Shown: one piece after another, positions 36,527 to 46,120 of the stretch | Layout of the letters: each line of letters opens with the position of its first letter | Position numbering within the stretch: the first letter of the stretch is position 1 | Assembly (NCBI GenBank): GCA_012103325.1 | Contig: WLWY01000005.1 | Span: 124,001 to 188,000, forward strand | Source of the DNA: Alphaproteobacteria bacterium | GTDB taxonomy: Bacteria > Pseudomonadota > Alphaproteobacteria > UBA8366 > GCA-2717185 | Length of the DNA stretch: 64,000 nt | Direction: 5' to 3' | Position numbers and translations under genes: made by a program | Notes under the pieces: generated by a model | Told to the model about the DNA's origin: nothing | Databases searched by the model: none | What the model saw: the letters and a program-made list of their open reading frames with translations, nothing else

Positions 36527-37468
36527 TTACTGATCGACACCGAAGATGCGCGGCGGGGTAGGGGGGCGGTCTTCCCGGTCCTTTTCTTCGCGCAGTACCT
36601 GTATGATCAGGCGCCGGTTGCGCGGCGAGAGTGGGTTCTCGGGCACCAGCGGGTCGCGATCCGCAAGTCCGCTGATCTTCTCGAACCTGACGTTCGGAAT
36701 GCCATTGTCGACGAGTACGCGCCGGCCGGCATTCGCACGCTCGAGCGACAGTTCCCAGTTCGTCTTGCCGACCGGCGACCGGAACGGCGTTGCATCCGTA
36801 TGGCCGGACAAGGTCAGTTTATTCGGTAGCCGCTCGACCACGCTTGCGATCAGCAGCAGCAGCGTCTTTGTCCGCTCATTGAGTTCCGCGCCGCCCGGCT
36901 TGAACATTGCGGCGTCTTGCTGATCGATCAATTGAATGCGCAAGCCATCTTCGTTGACGTCGAGCTGGATTGCCTCATGCAGGTCGCGGAGCTCGGGGAT
37001 ACTGTCGACCGCTTGCTGAATGGCGGCTTCTGCGGCCTTGAACTGCTGTTGCTGGTTATCGGGCTTTATGGGCGCTACGTTTGGAAGATCTTCTTTCAGA
37101 TCCGGAACCTTGGATTCATTCCTGACCTGCTGATCCCCGGATTCGACTTCGGAGGTCGGGGCGATCTGCCGTGCTGTGAATGGTTCCGTCACGGGGCCGG
37201 GGTCGGTTGCGGATATACCGCCGAAGACACCCTCGCCGCCACTGGTACCGGTTTTCGCGCCGACCGGCAGGAAGAAGTTTGAGATACCTTTCAGCTTCTC
37301 TTCCGTCGTTGCGTTTAACAGCCAAAGCAAAAGGAAAAACGCCATCATGGCCGTGACGAAGTCGGCATAGGCGACTTTCCAGGCGCCACCATGGGCGGGC
37401 GGCGGCGGTGGCTTAATCTTCTTGAATAAGATTTCCTGTTTTGCTTCCTCTTCGGCCGCGTCGCTCAT
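36527..37468 (-). CDS. motB: MotB-type flagellar stator protein, second copy
   Basis: Peptidoglycan-anchored stator subunit, 313 residues. It has the MotB_plug/N-terminal motif HGGAWKVAYADFVTAMMAFFLLLWLLNATT near residue 26, including the Asp that carries protons (YADF). A C-terminal OmpA-like domain from about residue 170 has LSGHTDATPF near residue 225 and NWELSLERANAGRRVL near residue 240. The proline run PPPPPAHGG is peculiar to this copy. Its start overlaps the stop of the upstream motB by four bases, so both are made from one transcript with motA. Confidence 0.9.
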   Translation of the reverse strand: MSDAAEEEAKQEILFKKIKPPPPPAHGGAWKVAYADFVTAMMAFFLLLWLLNATTEEKLKGISNFFLPVGAKTGTSGGEGVFGGISATDPGPVTEPFTARQIAPTSEVESGDQQVRNESKVPDLKEDLPNVAPIKPDNQQQQFKAAEAAIQQAVDSIPELRDLHEAIQLDVNEDGLRIQLIDQQDAAMFKPGGAELNERTKTLLLLIASVVERLPNKLTLSGHTDATPFRSPVGKTNWELSLERANAGRRVLVDNGIPNVRFEKISGLADRDPLVPENPLSPRNRRLIIQVLREEKDREDRPPTPPRIFGVDQ

Positions 37469-38415
37469 TTCGACGAGCCTTTTTCGCGCTGCTCGGACCC
37501 ATCGGCGCCGGCGTTGACCTTATCGGCCATGCGGATCATGAGAATGCTGATGCGCCGGTTGCTGGATGCGTTCGGTTCTTTCGGAAACAAATGTTCTGTG
37601 TCCGCACGGCCAGTGACATTGGCGATTCTGTCTGTGGGAAGTCCGGCACCGACCATCGTGCGCCGCGCAGAGTTGGCGCGGTCGCCGGACAGCTCCCAAT
37701 TCGTATAGGGCGCGTCGAGTGGCAGGGGGGCGGAGTCCGTATGGCCGCTGATCGAAACGGGATTTGGGAAGCGTGCGACAACACGCGTGATGATTTGCAG
37801 CAATGCTTTGAAATACGGCGTAAAAACTGCGCTGCCAGGCTCGAACATCGTGGCTTTTTCACGGTCGATCAACTGAATGCGCAGGCCTTCCGGAGTCTGA
37901 TCGATAAGGAGGCTGTCCTGAAAATTGCGCAATTGGTCGGTCTGCTCGACCGCCAGGCGCAAATCGGCTTTTGCCTTCTGGAACGCGTCCTCCTCTTCCT
38001 CCCGTTTGCGGGCTTCGAAATTGGTGCTGTCGGGATTGGGGTCTTTCGATGTAAGGGCGGCTTCGTCTTTTCCCTTTCGTTCCTTGGGACCACCGGCCGA
38101 GGGGATGGGAATCGTTACCGACGGTGGCGACCCGGCGGAGCGCAGATTTCCAATGGCGCCGACGGCCAAGCCGCCCAGCAATCCCCCCGAACCGCTTTCG
38201 TCGCCCGACGTTACGGTTTTTGGCTGGAAATAAAACGATAGCCCCTGTTTCTGATCCGATGTCGTAGCGTTGAGCAACCAGAGGAGCAGGAAGAACGCCA
38301 TCATCGCGGTGACGAAATCGGCGTACGCCACTTTCCATGCGCCGCCATGACCGCCGTCAGCCCCTTTGAGCTTTTTCTTCAGGATTAATGGCTCAAGCGC
38401 TTCTTCGTCGGACAT
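37465..38415 (-). CDS. motB: MotB-type flagellar stator protein, first copy
   Basis: 316-residue MotB. The membrane motif GGHGGAWKVAYADFVTAMMAFFLLLWLLNATT near residue 21 keeps the proton-binding Asp. The linker holds a charged stretch (FEARKREEEEDAFQKAKADLRLAVE) likely to be coiled coil. The OmpA-like domain has ISGHTDSAPLP near residue 225 and NWELSGDRANSARRTM. The membrane segment is almost identical to the second copy while the linkers differ, so the two look like diverged duplicates. It follows motA with a 30-bp gap. Confidence 0.9.
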   Translation of the reverse strand: MSDEEALEPLILKKKLKGADGGHGGAWKVAYADFVTAMMAFFLLLWLLNATTSDQKQGLSFYFQPKTVTSGDESGSGGLLGGLAVGAIGNLRSAGSPPSVTIPIPSAGGPKERKGKDEAALTSKDPNPDSTNFEARKREEEEDAFQKAKADLRLAVEQTDQLRNFQDSLLIDQTPEGLRIQLIDREKATMFEPGSAVFTPYFKALLQIITRVVARFPNPVSISGHTDSAPLPLDAPYTNWELSGDRANSARRTMVGAGLPTDRIANVTGRADTEHLFPKEPNASSNRRISILMIRMADKVNAGADGSEQREKGSSK

Positions 38416-38445
38416 TATCTTGGCTAAATCCGTTTGCGGTGAGGT

Positions 38446-39303
38446 CTAAACCGGCGGCAACTCGCCGCAGGCGTCTTCCACTTCGGCGAATGTCGGGCGC
38501 TGGTGCGATTGCAGGACCTTGCGGGAAAATTCGACGGTGACGGCCGGCGCGTAGCCTTGCAGGTACGCGATGATTCCCGCCTTCATACAGATGAAATAGG
38601 CGTGTTCGTCTTCGCCAATTGCCTTCACGGAAGCGGCCATGGGCCCGAAGAATCCGTAACAGAGCAAAATTCCTAGGAACGTTCCAACCAACGCTGCAGC
38701 AATCAATCCGCCAAGAATCTCTGGCGGTTCGGAAATCGAACCCATCGTGACAATGACGCCGAGAACCGCCGCGACAATGCCCAGTCCTGGAAAACTCTCG
38801 GCCATCGTGTTCAGGGCATGCGCGATATGGTCCGCTTCGTGATGGTGGACGTCGAGCTCGATATCGATCAGCGTCTCGACTTCAACTGGGTTATCGGTTC
38901 CCAAGGTCATGAGACGCAGATAGTCGCACAGAAATTCAACGGCGTGATGATCGGCGTGAAACTTCGGAAACGCCTGAAATACGGAACTATCGTGCGGGTT
39001 TTCCACATGCTGTTCCAGCACCAGCATGCCCTTGGTCTTGGCCATGCGAAAGACCTGATACTGCATCGTCAGTAGTTCGAGATAGTCGGCCTTCTTGTAT
39101 TTCGGACCCTTCAGTAGCGCGCCGAATGCACCGGCAGCGCCTTTAAGGACATGCGGGGGGTTGGCGATGATGAACGCGCCGATGCCACTGCCGCCGATGA
39201 TAATGAACTCGAGCGGTTGCCACAAAACGCCCATATCGCCATGGACAGCGTAGGACCCCAACACACAGCCGGTCACAACGACGACGCCAATGATTAGAAA
39301 CAT
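38446..39303 (-). CDS. motA: Flagellar motor stator protein MotA
   Basis: Four-helix membrane subunit of the proton-driven stator, 285 residues. It shows IIGVVVVTGCVLGSYAVHGD at the start, FIIIGGSGIGAFIIANPP near residue 33, and the large cytoplasmic loop with KYKKADYLELLTMQYQVFR. The paired segments GLGIVAAVLGVIVTMG and GGLIAAALVGTFLGILLCYGFF span about residues 170-220, and EFSRKVL lies near the end. First gene of motA-motB-motB. Two TTAACCAT boxes lie just upstream. Confidence 0.93.
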   Translation of the reverse strand: MFLIIGVVVVTGCVLGSYAVHGDMGVLWQPLEFIIIGGSGIGAFIIANPPHVLKGAAGAFGALLKGPKYKKADYLELLTMQYQVFRMAKTKGMLVLEQHVENPHDSSVFQAFPKFHADHHAVEFLCDYLRLMTLGTDNPVEVETLIDIELDVHHHEADHIAHALNTMAESFPGLGIVAAVLGVIVTMGSISEPPEILGGLIAAALVGTFLGILLCYGFFGPMAASVKAIGEDEHAYFICMKAGIIAYLQGYAPAVTVEFSRKVLQSHQRPTFAEVEDACGELPPV

Positions 39304-39343
39304 GCCTGCCCCACACCCAAGACCCGGAGAAACCTACGTTCTT

Positions 39344-39407
39344 ATGGTTAACGAAGTCCATCCTTATGGTTAACAAATCCTGTGGAGTATTGCGGCAAAG
39401 TGTTAAC
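39344..39407 (-). promoter_or_regulatory. Tandem CtrA-like half sites upstream of motA
   Basis: Read on the motA strand, the 8-mer TTAACCAT occurs twice (39351-39344 and 39373-39366) with 22 bases between the repeats, about two helical turns. A third GTTAAC follows at 39402-39407. TTAACCAT is the half-site form of the CtrA motif known from flagellar and chemotaxis promoters in alphaproteobacteria. The surrounding repeat is longer (TTATGGTTAACRAA on the plus strand). The nearer box is 41 bases before the motA start codon. Confidence 0.5.
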
Positions 39408-39479
39408 AATCCCTTTTCCAAATACCGGTTTTTCGAAAAAAATCTTCGGTTTTATGCAATCGAGAAGGGTGGCAAAAAA

Positions 39480-40703
39480 TTAATTTCTTGCGCCTGAATC
39501 GTGCAGGCGGCGCGTCGGGAAGCCGGCAGCGGCGAGGCGCTTCATAATATCGTCGGCGTGATCCGAATCACGGGTTTCGACGACGGCATCGAGCTCCGCC
39601 AATTTGACGGGAACGTCGTAGAACATGCGTTGGTGATAGATTTCCACGATATTGCCGCCGGCCTCGCCGATCTGTTGCGTGACCCGGGCCAGCGTGCCCG
39701 GCTGGTCGCTTATCGTGATACGCAACCGGGCCATATGGCCCGCCCTAATCATGGCCCGCATCAAGACCGACGCAAGGATGCGGGGATCGATGTTGCCGCC
39801 GCAAGCGATGAGCCCGACGCGTTTCCCAGCGAAGCGCGCCGCATGTTCGCGCAACGCCGCCAGAGGGGTGGCGCCCGCGCCCTCGGTGTGGATTTTGGCG
39901 TCGACCAACATTGATTGCACTGCCGATTCGATCGTTGATTCGTTGACAACGAGCAAATCGCCGACAAGACGCTCGACAATTTCGCGCGTGATCTTGCCGG
40001 GCGATTTAACGGCAATCCCTTCCGCGATGCTGTCGCCACCCGCCTTTTGTTCCAGTCCCCGAACTGCGTTGTGCATGCTCGGATAAAGCTCGGTCTCAAC
40101 GCCGATAATTTCGATCTTCGGGTTGATCGCCTTGGCGGCAATCGCAACGCCGGAGATGATTCCGCCACCGCCGATCGGGACGATGATGGTCTCCAGGTCC
40201 GGAACGTCTTCCATCATCTCCAAGCCGACGGTGCCTTGCCCGGCGATGATCCGCACGTCGTCGTAGGGATGAACGAAGGTAAGTTTCTCCTGGTCCGCCA
40301 GGTCATAGGCGAACGGTTCCGCCATATTGATGTTTTCGCCCTTCAGCACGACATGGGCGCCGAATGCCTGGGTACGCCGTACCTTGTTGAAGGGCGTACC
40401 TTCGGGCATGACGATTGTCGCAGGAATGCCCAGCCGCTGCGCATGGTAGGCGACACCCTGCGCATGGTTGCCAGCAGAAATGGCAATCACGCCGCGCGAC
40501 CGTTCACCCGGCGTCAGGCTTTTCAGTTTTACTAACGCGCCGCGATCCTTGAAGGACCCCGTATGCTGAAGCGTTTCGAGCTTAATGAAAATATCGCAGC
40601 CCAGCTGGTCGGATAGCGCGCCGGAACGAACAATCGGCGTGCGGACGACCTGCCCCTCAATTAGGGCGGCGGCGGCGCGAATATCGGCAATCGTGACGCT
40701 CAT
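39480..40703 (-). CDS. ilvA: Threonine ammonia-lyase (threonine dehydratase)
   Basis: PLP enzyme converting threonine to 2-oxobutanoate, first step toward isoleucine. 407 residues: the PLP Lys in QHTGSFKDRGALVKL near residue 53, AGNHAQGVAYHAQRLG near residue 81, the glycine loop VPIGGGGIISG near residue 180, and a C-terminal ACT-like domain (RLRITISDQPGTLARVTQQIGEAGGNI, from about residue 328). A single ACT domain matches the short IlvA/TdcB-like form. ATG 40703 has GGAGG seven bases upstream, so the track start at 40724 is not used. It could instead serve threonine catabolism. Confidence 0.92.
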   Translation of the reverse strand: MSVTIADIRAAAALIEGQVVRTPIVRSGALSDQLGCDIFIKLETLQHTGSFKDRGALVKLKSLTPGERSRGVIAISAGNHAQGVAYHAQRLGIPATIVMPEGTPFNKVRRTQAFGAHVVLKGENINMAEPFAYDLADQEKLTFVHPYDDVRIIAGQGTVGLEMMEDVPDLETIIVPIGGGGIISGVAIAAKAINPKIEIIGVETELYPSMHNAVRGLEQKAGGDSIAEGIAVKSPGKITREIVERLVGDLLVVNESTIESAVQSMLVDAKIHTEGAGATPLAALREHAARFAGKRVGLIACGGNIDPRILASVLMRAMIRAGHMARLRITISDQPGTLARVTQQIGEAGGNIVEIYHQRMFYDVPVKLAELDAVVETRDSDHADDIMKRLAAAGFPTRRLHDSGARN

Positions 40704-40747
40704 GCCTGTACCTCCATTGTCCACGGCAGGGACGGCTTAGCTAAATG

Positions 40748-41878
40748 CTAAATATAGTATTCGTCGAGCGGCGGGAAGCCGTTGAACCCGATTGAGGCGT
40801 AGGTCGAGGTGTAGGCGCCGGCGCTCAGGAACTCGATTTTGTCACCGGTTTGAAGCGCGAGCGGCAAGGCATAGGCCGCATCTTTATAAAGGATATCGAG
40901 ATCATCGCAGGTCGGGCCGGCAATGATGACCGGGCCTGTTTCCCCACCGTCATGCGGCGTCCGAATACGGTATTGGATGAGCTCGTCCGCTGTCTCGGGG
41001 AGGCCGCCGAACTTGCCGACATCCAAATATACCCAGCGCTTCTCGTCGTCATCGTTCCTGCGCGAAATGAGCACCACTTCGCTTTGAATGACCCCGGCGT
41101 CGCCGCTGATACCGCGCCCGGGCTCGATGATGATCCGGGGAAGCGAATTGCCGAACTGTGCTGCCATCGCCGTCATGATCACATCGCCGTAACGGGCCAG
41201 GTCGGGGACGTCATCGCGATAATTGGCGGGGAAGCCGCCACCCAAATTGATCGTCTTCAACGGTATACCGGAATCCGCGGCAGCGGCGAACAGGGACGCA
41301 GTTTGCTCGATTGCCGCGATCCACTGCTGTGGATTGATCTGTTGCGACCCGACATGGAACGAGATGCCGTACGGGTGCAGGCCCATATCCTTGGCGGTGG
41401 TCAAAAGGTCGATGGCCATCCCCGGGGCGCAGCCGAATTTCTGGGATAGGGGCCATTGCGCATCGCCACTGTCCATCATGATGCGGCACATGACCCGGGC
41501 GCCGGGTGCCGCTTCGGCCAGCTTGGTCAATTCCGGTTTGCTGTCGAAACAGAATAAGTCGATGCCCTGTTTGGAGGCCTTGGCGATATCGCTCTGTTTC
41601 TTGACGGTGTTTCCGTAGGACAGCTGCGCCGGGGACGCGCCGGCGGCAAGACAAAGCTCGACCTCGGCATAGCTCGCGGCATCGAAATGGGAGCCAAGGG
41701 CGACGAGAGCCGATAGAATCTGCGGTGCCGGATTGGCCTTCACGGCATAATGGATTTCTGCCTGAGGCAGGTTTTCCGCCAATGCCCCGTAATTCTGCCG
41801 AATGACGTCGACGTCAACGACAAGACATGGTGTGGCCGGTTGTTGCATATCGAGAAAACGGACAATTTTCTCATTCAT
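40748..41878 (-). CDS. Ornithine/lysine decarboxylase, fold-type III
   Basis: PLP enzyme of polyamine synthesis (alanine racemase-like fold), 376 residues. The PLP Lys is in IHYAVKANPAPQI near residue 45. Other motifs: FHVGSQQ near residue 175, NLGGGFPANY near residue 212, the phosphate-binding EPGRGISGDAG near residue 245, and the active-site Cys in IAGPTCDDLDI near residue 325. The sequence fits the eukaryote-like ornithine decarboxylase group common in alphaproteobacteria; lysine activity cannot be excluded. It lies 44 bp upstream of ilvA on the same strand. Confidence 0.9.
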   Translation of the reverse strand: MNEKIVRFLDMQQPATPCLVVDVDVIRQNYGALAENLPQAEIHYAVKANPAPQILSALVALGSHFDAASYAEVELCLAAGASPAQLSYGNTVKKQSDIAKASKQGIDLFCFDSKPELTKLAEAAPGARVMCRIMMDSGDAQWPLSQKFGCAPGMAIDLLTTAKDMGLHPYGISFHVGSQQINPQQWIAAIEQTASLFAAAADSGIPLKTINLGGGFPANYRDDVPDLARYGDVIMTAMAAQFGNSLPRIIIEPGRGISGDAGVIQSEVVLISRRNDDDEKRWVYLDVGKFGGLPETADELIQYRIRTPHDGGETGPVIIAGPTCDDLDILYKDAAYALPLALQTGDKIEFLSAGAYTSTYASIGFNGFPPLDEYYI

Positions 41879-42027
41879 GGCAGCGGCACTTTCGGGCAGA
41901 TTATGAGCGTTGTGGGAGCAGTTTGCTGTCGCGCGAGCTATATAGGGATAGCGTGTTCCTTAGGGAATAAAAAAGTACGCGCAATTTGGTTGCTTTCAAG
42001 CCCGGTATGGGCGAGCGGGGAAGTCGG

Positions 42028-42894
42028 ATGAGAAACGCATCGTCACGCGATATGACGTCGGGATCGGTGCCGTGCCTGGGACCGGGTGGTTTCCATCGCA
42101 TGGCCTATGTCGCTTGGGGCGATGGGGAGGCGGCGAGCAACGTCGTCTGCGTGCACGGCCTCACGCGCAACGGTCGGGATTTCGACGATCTGGCGTCGAG
42201 ACTTGCGGAGAACCGGCGCGTCGTGTGTCCGGACGTTGTCGGCAGAGGAGTGAGCGACTGGCTGCCCGATCCCGCTCAATATCAGACGCCCCAATACGTC
42301 TCCGATATGGCGGCACTGATTGCGCGCATGGATGTCGGCTGGGTCGATTGGGTAGGCACGTCGATGGGCGGGCTTATCGGGATGGCGCTGGCGTCGCAAG
42401 CGGGGACACCGATACGCCGCCTGGTGCTCAACGATGTCGGTCCGTTCATCCCGAAATCCGCGCTGGAGAGGATCGCGGAATATTGCGGCAAGGCGAAGCC
42501 ATTCGCTGACATCGACGCGCTGGAACATTATCTGCGGCAGGTGCATGCGCCGTTCGGTCCGTTGGCCGATCCCCAGTGGCGGCACCTTGCCGAGCATGGC
42601 GGCCGTGCGTAAGAAGGGCAGCTCATGCTTGCCTACGATCCCGGGATAGCCGTGCCCTTCAATAACGCCGATGGGTTGGCGGATATTGACCTGTGGCAGA
42701 TATGGGACGCGATACGCTGTCCCGTGCTTGTTTTGCGTGGCGAGAGTTCCGACTTACTGTCGGCGGAGACCGCGGCGGAAATGGCCGCGCGCGGTCCGAA
42801 GGCAGCGGTCGTTGAAATCAAGGGATGCGGCCACGCGCCGGCACTGATGGCAGAGGATCAAATCGCGATTATCGATGACTGGCTTGCAACTTGA
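42028..42894 (+). pseudogene. Alpha/beta hydrolase interrupted by an in-frame stop
   Basis: One hydrolase gene split by a TAA at 42610-42612. The first part has VCVHGLTRNGRDFDDLASRL and the nucleophile elbow GTSMGGLIGM. The second part, in the same frame, has AYDPGIAVPF, the acid region VLVLRGESSDLL and the late His in GCGHAPALM. The two parts fit end to end with nothing missing, so one base change explains the break. The paralogue at 12908-13777 is intact. Possible start ATG 42028 after GCGGGGAAG. It is either a recent nonsense mutation or a sequence error; suppression is less likely. Confidence 0.78.
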
Positions 42895-43856
42895 ATTTCC
42901 ACCGTTCCATCCTCGCGCGCCTTGGTGGGGCCCGGACCTGCAGACCTTGCGGAACTTCTTTACCGCACGCAGCGGCGGCCGGCCGCATCTGGTGGGGGAG
43001 CGACTCCATCTCGAAATGAAGGACGGCAGCAGTGACCGGTTGGCCGCACTGCTTTCCCCCATCTCCCGGCACTAAGCCGTTGGTCATACTGCTGCATGGG
43101 CTGACCGGATGCGAGACCTCAATGAATATGGTCCGCGCGGCGCTTCATCATCACGGCTTGGGCCATCCGGTTCTGCGTCTGAATCTGCGTGGTGCTGGAC
43201 CGTCGCGCGCGACCTGCCGCGGCGACTATCATGCCGGATGTAGCCGTGACCTGGCTGACGCGCTGACATCGCTGGTCGAAACTGCGCCGGAACTGACCGC
43301 GAACGGTATCTTTATCTCCGCCGTGTCTCTCGGCGCGAACGTGATGATCAAGTTCCTCGCCGAGCGCGGCTCGGAATTCCCGATCCGGGCGGCGGCATCG
43401 ATCTCGGCGCCGATTGATCTTGCCGCCTCGTCGCGATCCGTCATGCGACGGCGCAACGCGCTGTATCATCGCTGGCTGCTCATCCGCATGAAGGCCGATT
43501 GCGGCGGATCGGATCTCAAGCCGGCGGAGCGCACGGCGATGCAACAGGCGCGTACCGTTTTCGAGTTCGACGATCGCTTCCTGGCGCCGCGGCACGGTTT
43601 CGACGGCGCTATGCATTATTATACGGAGTGCGCGGCGGGCCGCTTTCTCGATGCGGTACGGGTGCCGACTCTGGTTGTCCATGCGCAGAACGATCCGTGG
43701 ATACCGGCAGGACCCTATCTCGCCCATGATTGGTCGCGTAATTCGTGCCTAACGCCCTTGCTGCCGCGAACGGGCGGGCATGTCGGATTTCACGATGCGG
43801 GGCACGACGTGTCCTGGCACGACCGTTGTGCGGCTGATTTCTTCGCCGCGCACTAA
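42875..43856 (+). pseudogene. YheT-type alpha/beta hydrolase with a frameshift
   Basis: Two overlapping frames make one hydrolase of the YheT/ABHD1 group. Frame 1 (from 42875) has PPFHPRAPWWGPDLQTLRNFF and RLAALLSPI. Frame 2 (to 43856) continues PLVILLHGLTGCETSMNM, LRLNLRGAGPS, the elbow VSLGANVMIKFLAE, HAQNDPWIPAG and GGHVGFHDAG. A shift of one base is needed near 43050-43075, where a run of five C residues lies. Overlaps the end of the previous broken hydrolase and the hemB stop. A homopolymer sequencing error is a real alternative. Confidence 0.78.
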
Positions 43857-44851
43857 GTGTTGAGTGCTTGCGCCGCTTCCAGCGCGAAGTAAGTCAGCAC
43901 GCCGTCCGCACCGGCGCGCTTGAAGCCGAGCAAGGTTTCCAGGATCACCCTGTCGTCGAGCCAGCCCCGGTCGACCGCGCCCTTAATCATCGAATATTCG
44001 CCGCTGACCTGGTAGACGAGCGTCGGCACGCCGAAGCTGTCTTTTACGCGGCGGACGATGTCGAGATACGGCATGCCCGGTTTGACCATCACCATGTCGG
44101 CGCCTTCCTGCAGGTCGAGCGCGACTTCGCGCAGCGCTTCGTCCGAGTTCGCCGGGTTCATCTGGTAGGTGCGCTTGTCGCCGCGCAGCGCCGAGCTCGA
44201 TCCAATGGCGTCGCGGAACGGGCCGTAGAAGCCGGACGCGTACTTCGCGGAATAGGCCATGATGCGTGTGTGTTGAAAGCCGTTCTTGTCGAGCGCCTGG
44301 CGGATCGCGCCGACACGGCCGTCCATCATGTCGGAAGGCGCAATGGTGTCGCAGCCCGCTTCCGCTTGAACCAGGGATTGCTTGACCAGAACCTCAAGCG
44401 TTTCGTCGTTGAGGATTTCCTCGCCCTTCATGAGCCCGTCATGGCCGTGCGAGGTATAGGGGTCGAGCGCCGCGTCGCAGACGACCATGACATCCGGACG
44501 GGCCGCCTTGACGGCGCGGGTCGCGGTGCAGACGAGGTTGTCGGAGTTGACCGCCTCACGGCCGTCTTCCGTCTTGCGCGCGGGGTCCGTATAGGGAAAC
44601 AGCGCGAACGCGGGAATCCCGAGATCAGCCGCTTCGGAGACCGCATCCGCAACCAGGTCGGTTGAGTAACGGAATACGCCCGGCATCGAGTCGACCGGCG
44701 TCTTGACGTTGACGCCATCGACGATGAAGAGCGGCCAGATCAAATCGTCGACGGACAACCGGTTTTCGGCAACCAGCCGGCGAACCGACTCTTCGCTGCG
44801 GTTGCGGCGCATCCGGTTCGTGGGAAAGCCTGTGGCGGGGAAATCGATCAT
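43853..44851 (-). CDS. hemB: Delta-aminolevulinic acid dehydratase (porphobilinogen synthase)
   Basis: Condenses two 5-aminolevulinate molecules to porphobilinogen in heme synthesis. 332 residues: N-terminal arm RMRRNRSEESVRRLVAEN, the Asp-rich metal region VVCDAALDPYTSHGHDG near residue 125, APSDMMDGRVGAIRQAL near residue 172, and the Schiff-base Lys segment MVMVKPGMPYLDIVR near residue 255. The site has Asp/Ala in place of the zinc cysteines (DAALDPYTSHGHDG), which is the magnesium-type arrangement usual in alphaproteobacteria. Confidence 0.95.
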   Translation of the reverse strand: MIDFPATGFPTNRMRRNRSEESVRRLVAENRLSVDDLIWPLFIVDGVNVKTPVDSMPGVFRYSTDLVADAVSEAADLGIPAFALFPYTDPARKTEDGREAVNSDNLVCTATRAVKAARPDVMVVCDAALDPYTSHGHDGLMKGEEILNDETLEVLVKQSLVQAEAGCDTIAPSDMMDGRVGAIRQALDKNGFQHTRIMAYSAKYASGFYGPFRDAIGSSSALRGDKRTYQMNPANSDEALREVALDLQEGADMVMVKPGMPYLDIVRRVKDSFGVPTLVYQVSGEYSMIKGAVDRGWLDDRVILETLLGFKRAGADGVLTYFALEAAQALNT

Positions 44852-44971
44852 GGTAATTGTCCTCCGTCGGCGATATTACGGGCCGTCTATTGCGGTTACA
44901 ATGGCCCTGTAGCGGTCGAATTGACGCGGGAAGAAAGATATGCGGCAAACCGGTAAACGAGGTGCTAACAC

Positions 44972-46120
44972 ATGACGCTGGCGGATTTGGAACTTGGCGA
45001 GGAGCAGCGGGCGTTCCAAGAAACCGCGCGCGACTTCGCAGTGGCCGAATTTGCGCCACACGCGGCCAAGTGGGACGACGAGTGTATTTTTCCGGTCGAG
45101 GCGCTGCGCAAGGCGGCGGCGCTTGGTTTCGCCGGCATCTATGTCGGCGAGGCGAATGGTGGTTCGGATCTGTCGCGGACCGATGCGACGGTTATCTTCG
45201 AAGAGCTGTCGAGCGGCTGCGTATCGACCTCCGCCTATATCTCGATCCACAACATGGCGTGCTGGATGATCGACAGTTTCGGGAGTGAGGCGCAACGCGC
45301 GAAGTGGTTGCCGAAACTCATGACGATGGAACATTTCGCCAGCTATTGCCTGACCGAACCGGGATCCGGGTCCGATGCCGCGTCGCTGCAGACACGCGCG
45401 GTGCAGGACGGCGACCATTATGTTTTGAACGGATCGAAGGCGTTCATCTCCGGCGGATCCACCAGCGATGTCTACGTTTGCATGGTGCGGACGGGCGGCG
45501 AGGGGCCGGGTGGTATCTCCTGCATAGTGGTGGAGAAGGACGCACCCGGACTGAGTTTCGGCAAGAAGGAAAGCAAGCTTGGCTGGAACAGCCAGCCGAC
45601 GGCCGCCGTCATCTTTGAGGAGTGCCGCGTCCCGGTCGCGAACCGGATTGGCGCGGAGGGCGACGGCTTCAAGATTGCGATGAAGGGGCTCGATGGCGGC
45701 CGGTTGAACGTCGCGGCCTGTTCGGTTGGCGGTGCGCGTGCCTGCCTCGAGGCGGCCCGCGAGCACATGCTGGCCCGCCGCCAATTCGGCCGCGCCATCG
45801 CCGATTTCCAGGCGTTGCAGTTCAAGTTGGCCGACATGGCGACCGAGCTTGAGGCGGCGCGCCTCATGGTGCGCAAGGCGGCAGGTGCGCTCGATGCCGG
45901 ACATCCGGAGGCGACGCAATATTGTGCGATGGCCAAGCGCTTCGCGACCGATACCGGCTTTCAGGTGTGCAACGATGCGCTGCAGCTGCATGGCGGGTAT
46001 GGCTATATCAAGGAGTACCCGATCGAACGCTATCTGCGCGACGTGCGCGTGCATCAGATCCTGGAAGGGACCAACGAGATCATGCGCGTGATCATCGCGC
46101 GGCGGCTGTTACAGGAATGA
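44972..46120 (+). CDS. Acyl-CoA dehydrogenase (isobutyryl-CoA dehydrogenase-like)
   Basis: FAD enzyme of 382 residues that introduces a 2,3 double bond in an acyl-CoA. It has [19 protein letters not shown] near residue 130, the [11 protein letters not shown] segment, [30 protein letters not shown] near residue 270, and [37 protein letters not shown] with the catalytic Glu region near residue 345-370. The following genes (HIBYL-CoA hydrolase and 3-hydroxyisobutyrate dehydrogenase) point to isobutyryl-CoA as substrate in valine breakdown. It overlaps the next gene by four bases. Confidence 0.93.
   Translation: MTLADLELGEEQRAFQETARDFAVAEFAPHAAKWDDECIFPVEALRKAAALGFAGIYVGEANGGSDLSRTDATVIFEELSSGCVSTSAYISIHNMACWMIDSFGSEAQRAKWLPKLMTMEHFASYCLTEPGSGSDAASLQTRAVQDGDHYVLNGSKAFISGGSTSDVYVCMVRTGGEGPGGISCIVVEKDAPGLSFGKKESKLGWNSQPTAAVIFEECRVPVANRIGAEGDGFKIAMKGLDGGRLNVAACSVGGARACLEAAREHMLARRQFGRAIADFQALQFKLADMATELEAARLMVRKAAGALDAGHPEATQYCAMAKRFATDTGFQVCNDALQLHGGYGYIKEYPIERYLRDVRVHQILEGTNEIMRVIIARRLLQE

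Noticed and set aside
42028-42894. Programmed stop read-through in the hydrolase gene
   Set aside because: TAA is the tightest stop, no read-through context or structure is evident, and the neighbour is also broken; mutation or sequence error is simpler.
44876-46054. 392-residue open frame on the minus strand
   Set aside because: It lies opposite the acyl-CoA dehydrogenase, has no domain motif and is rich in Arg and His, as expected of an antisense shadow of a GC-rich gene.
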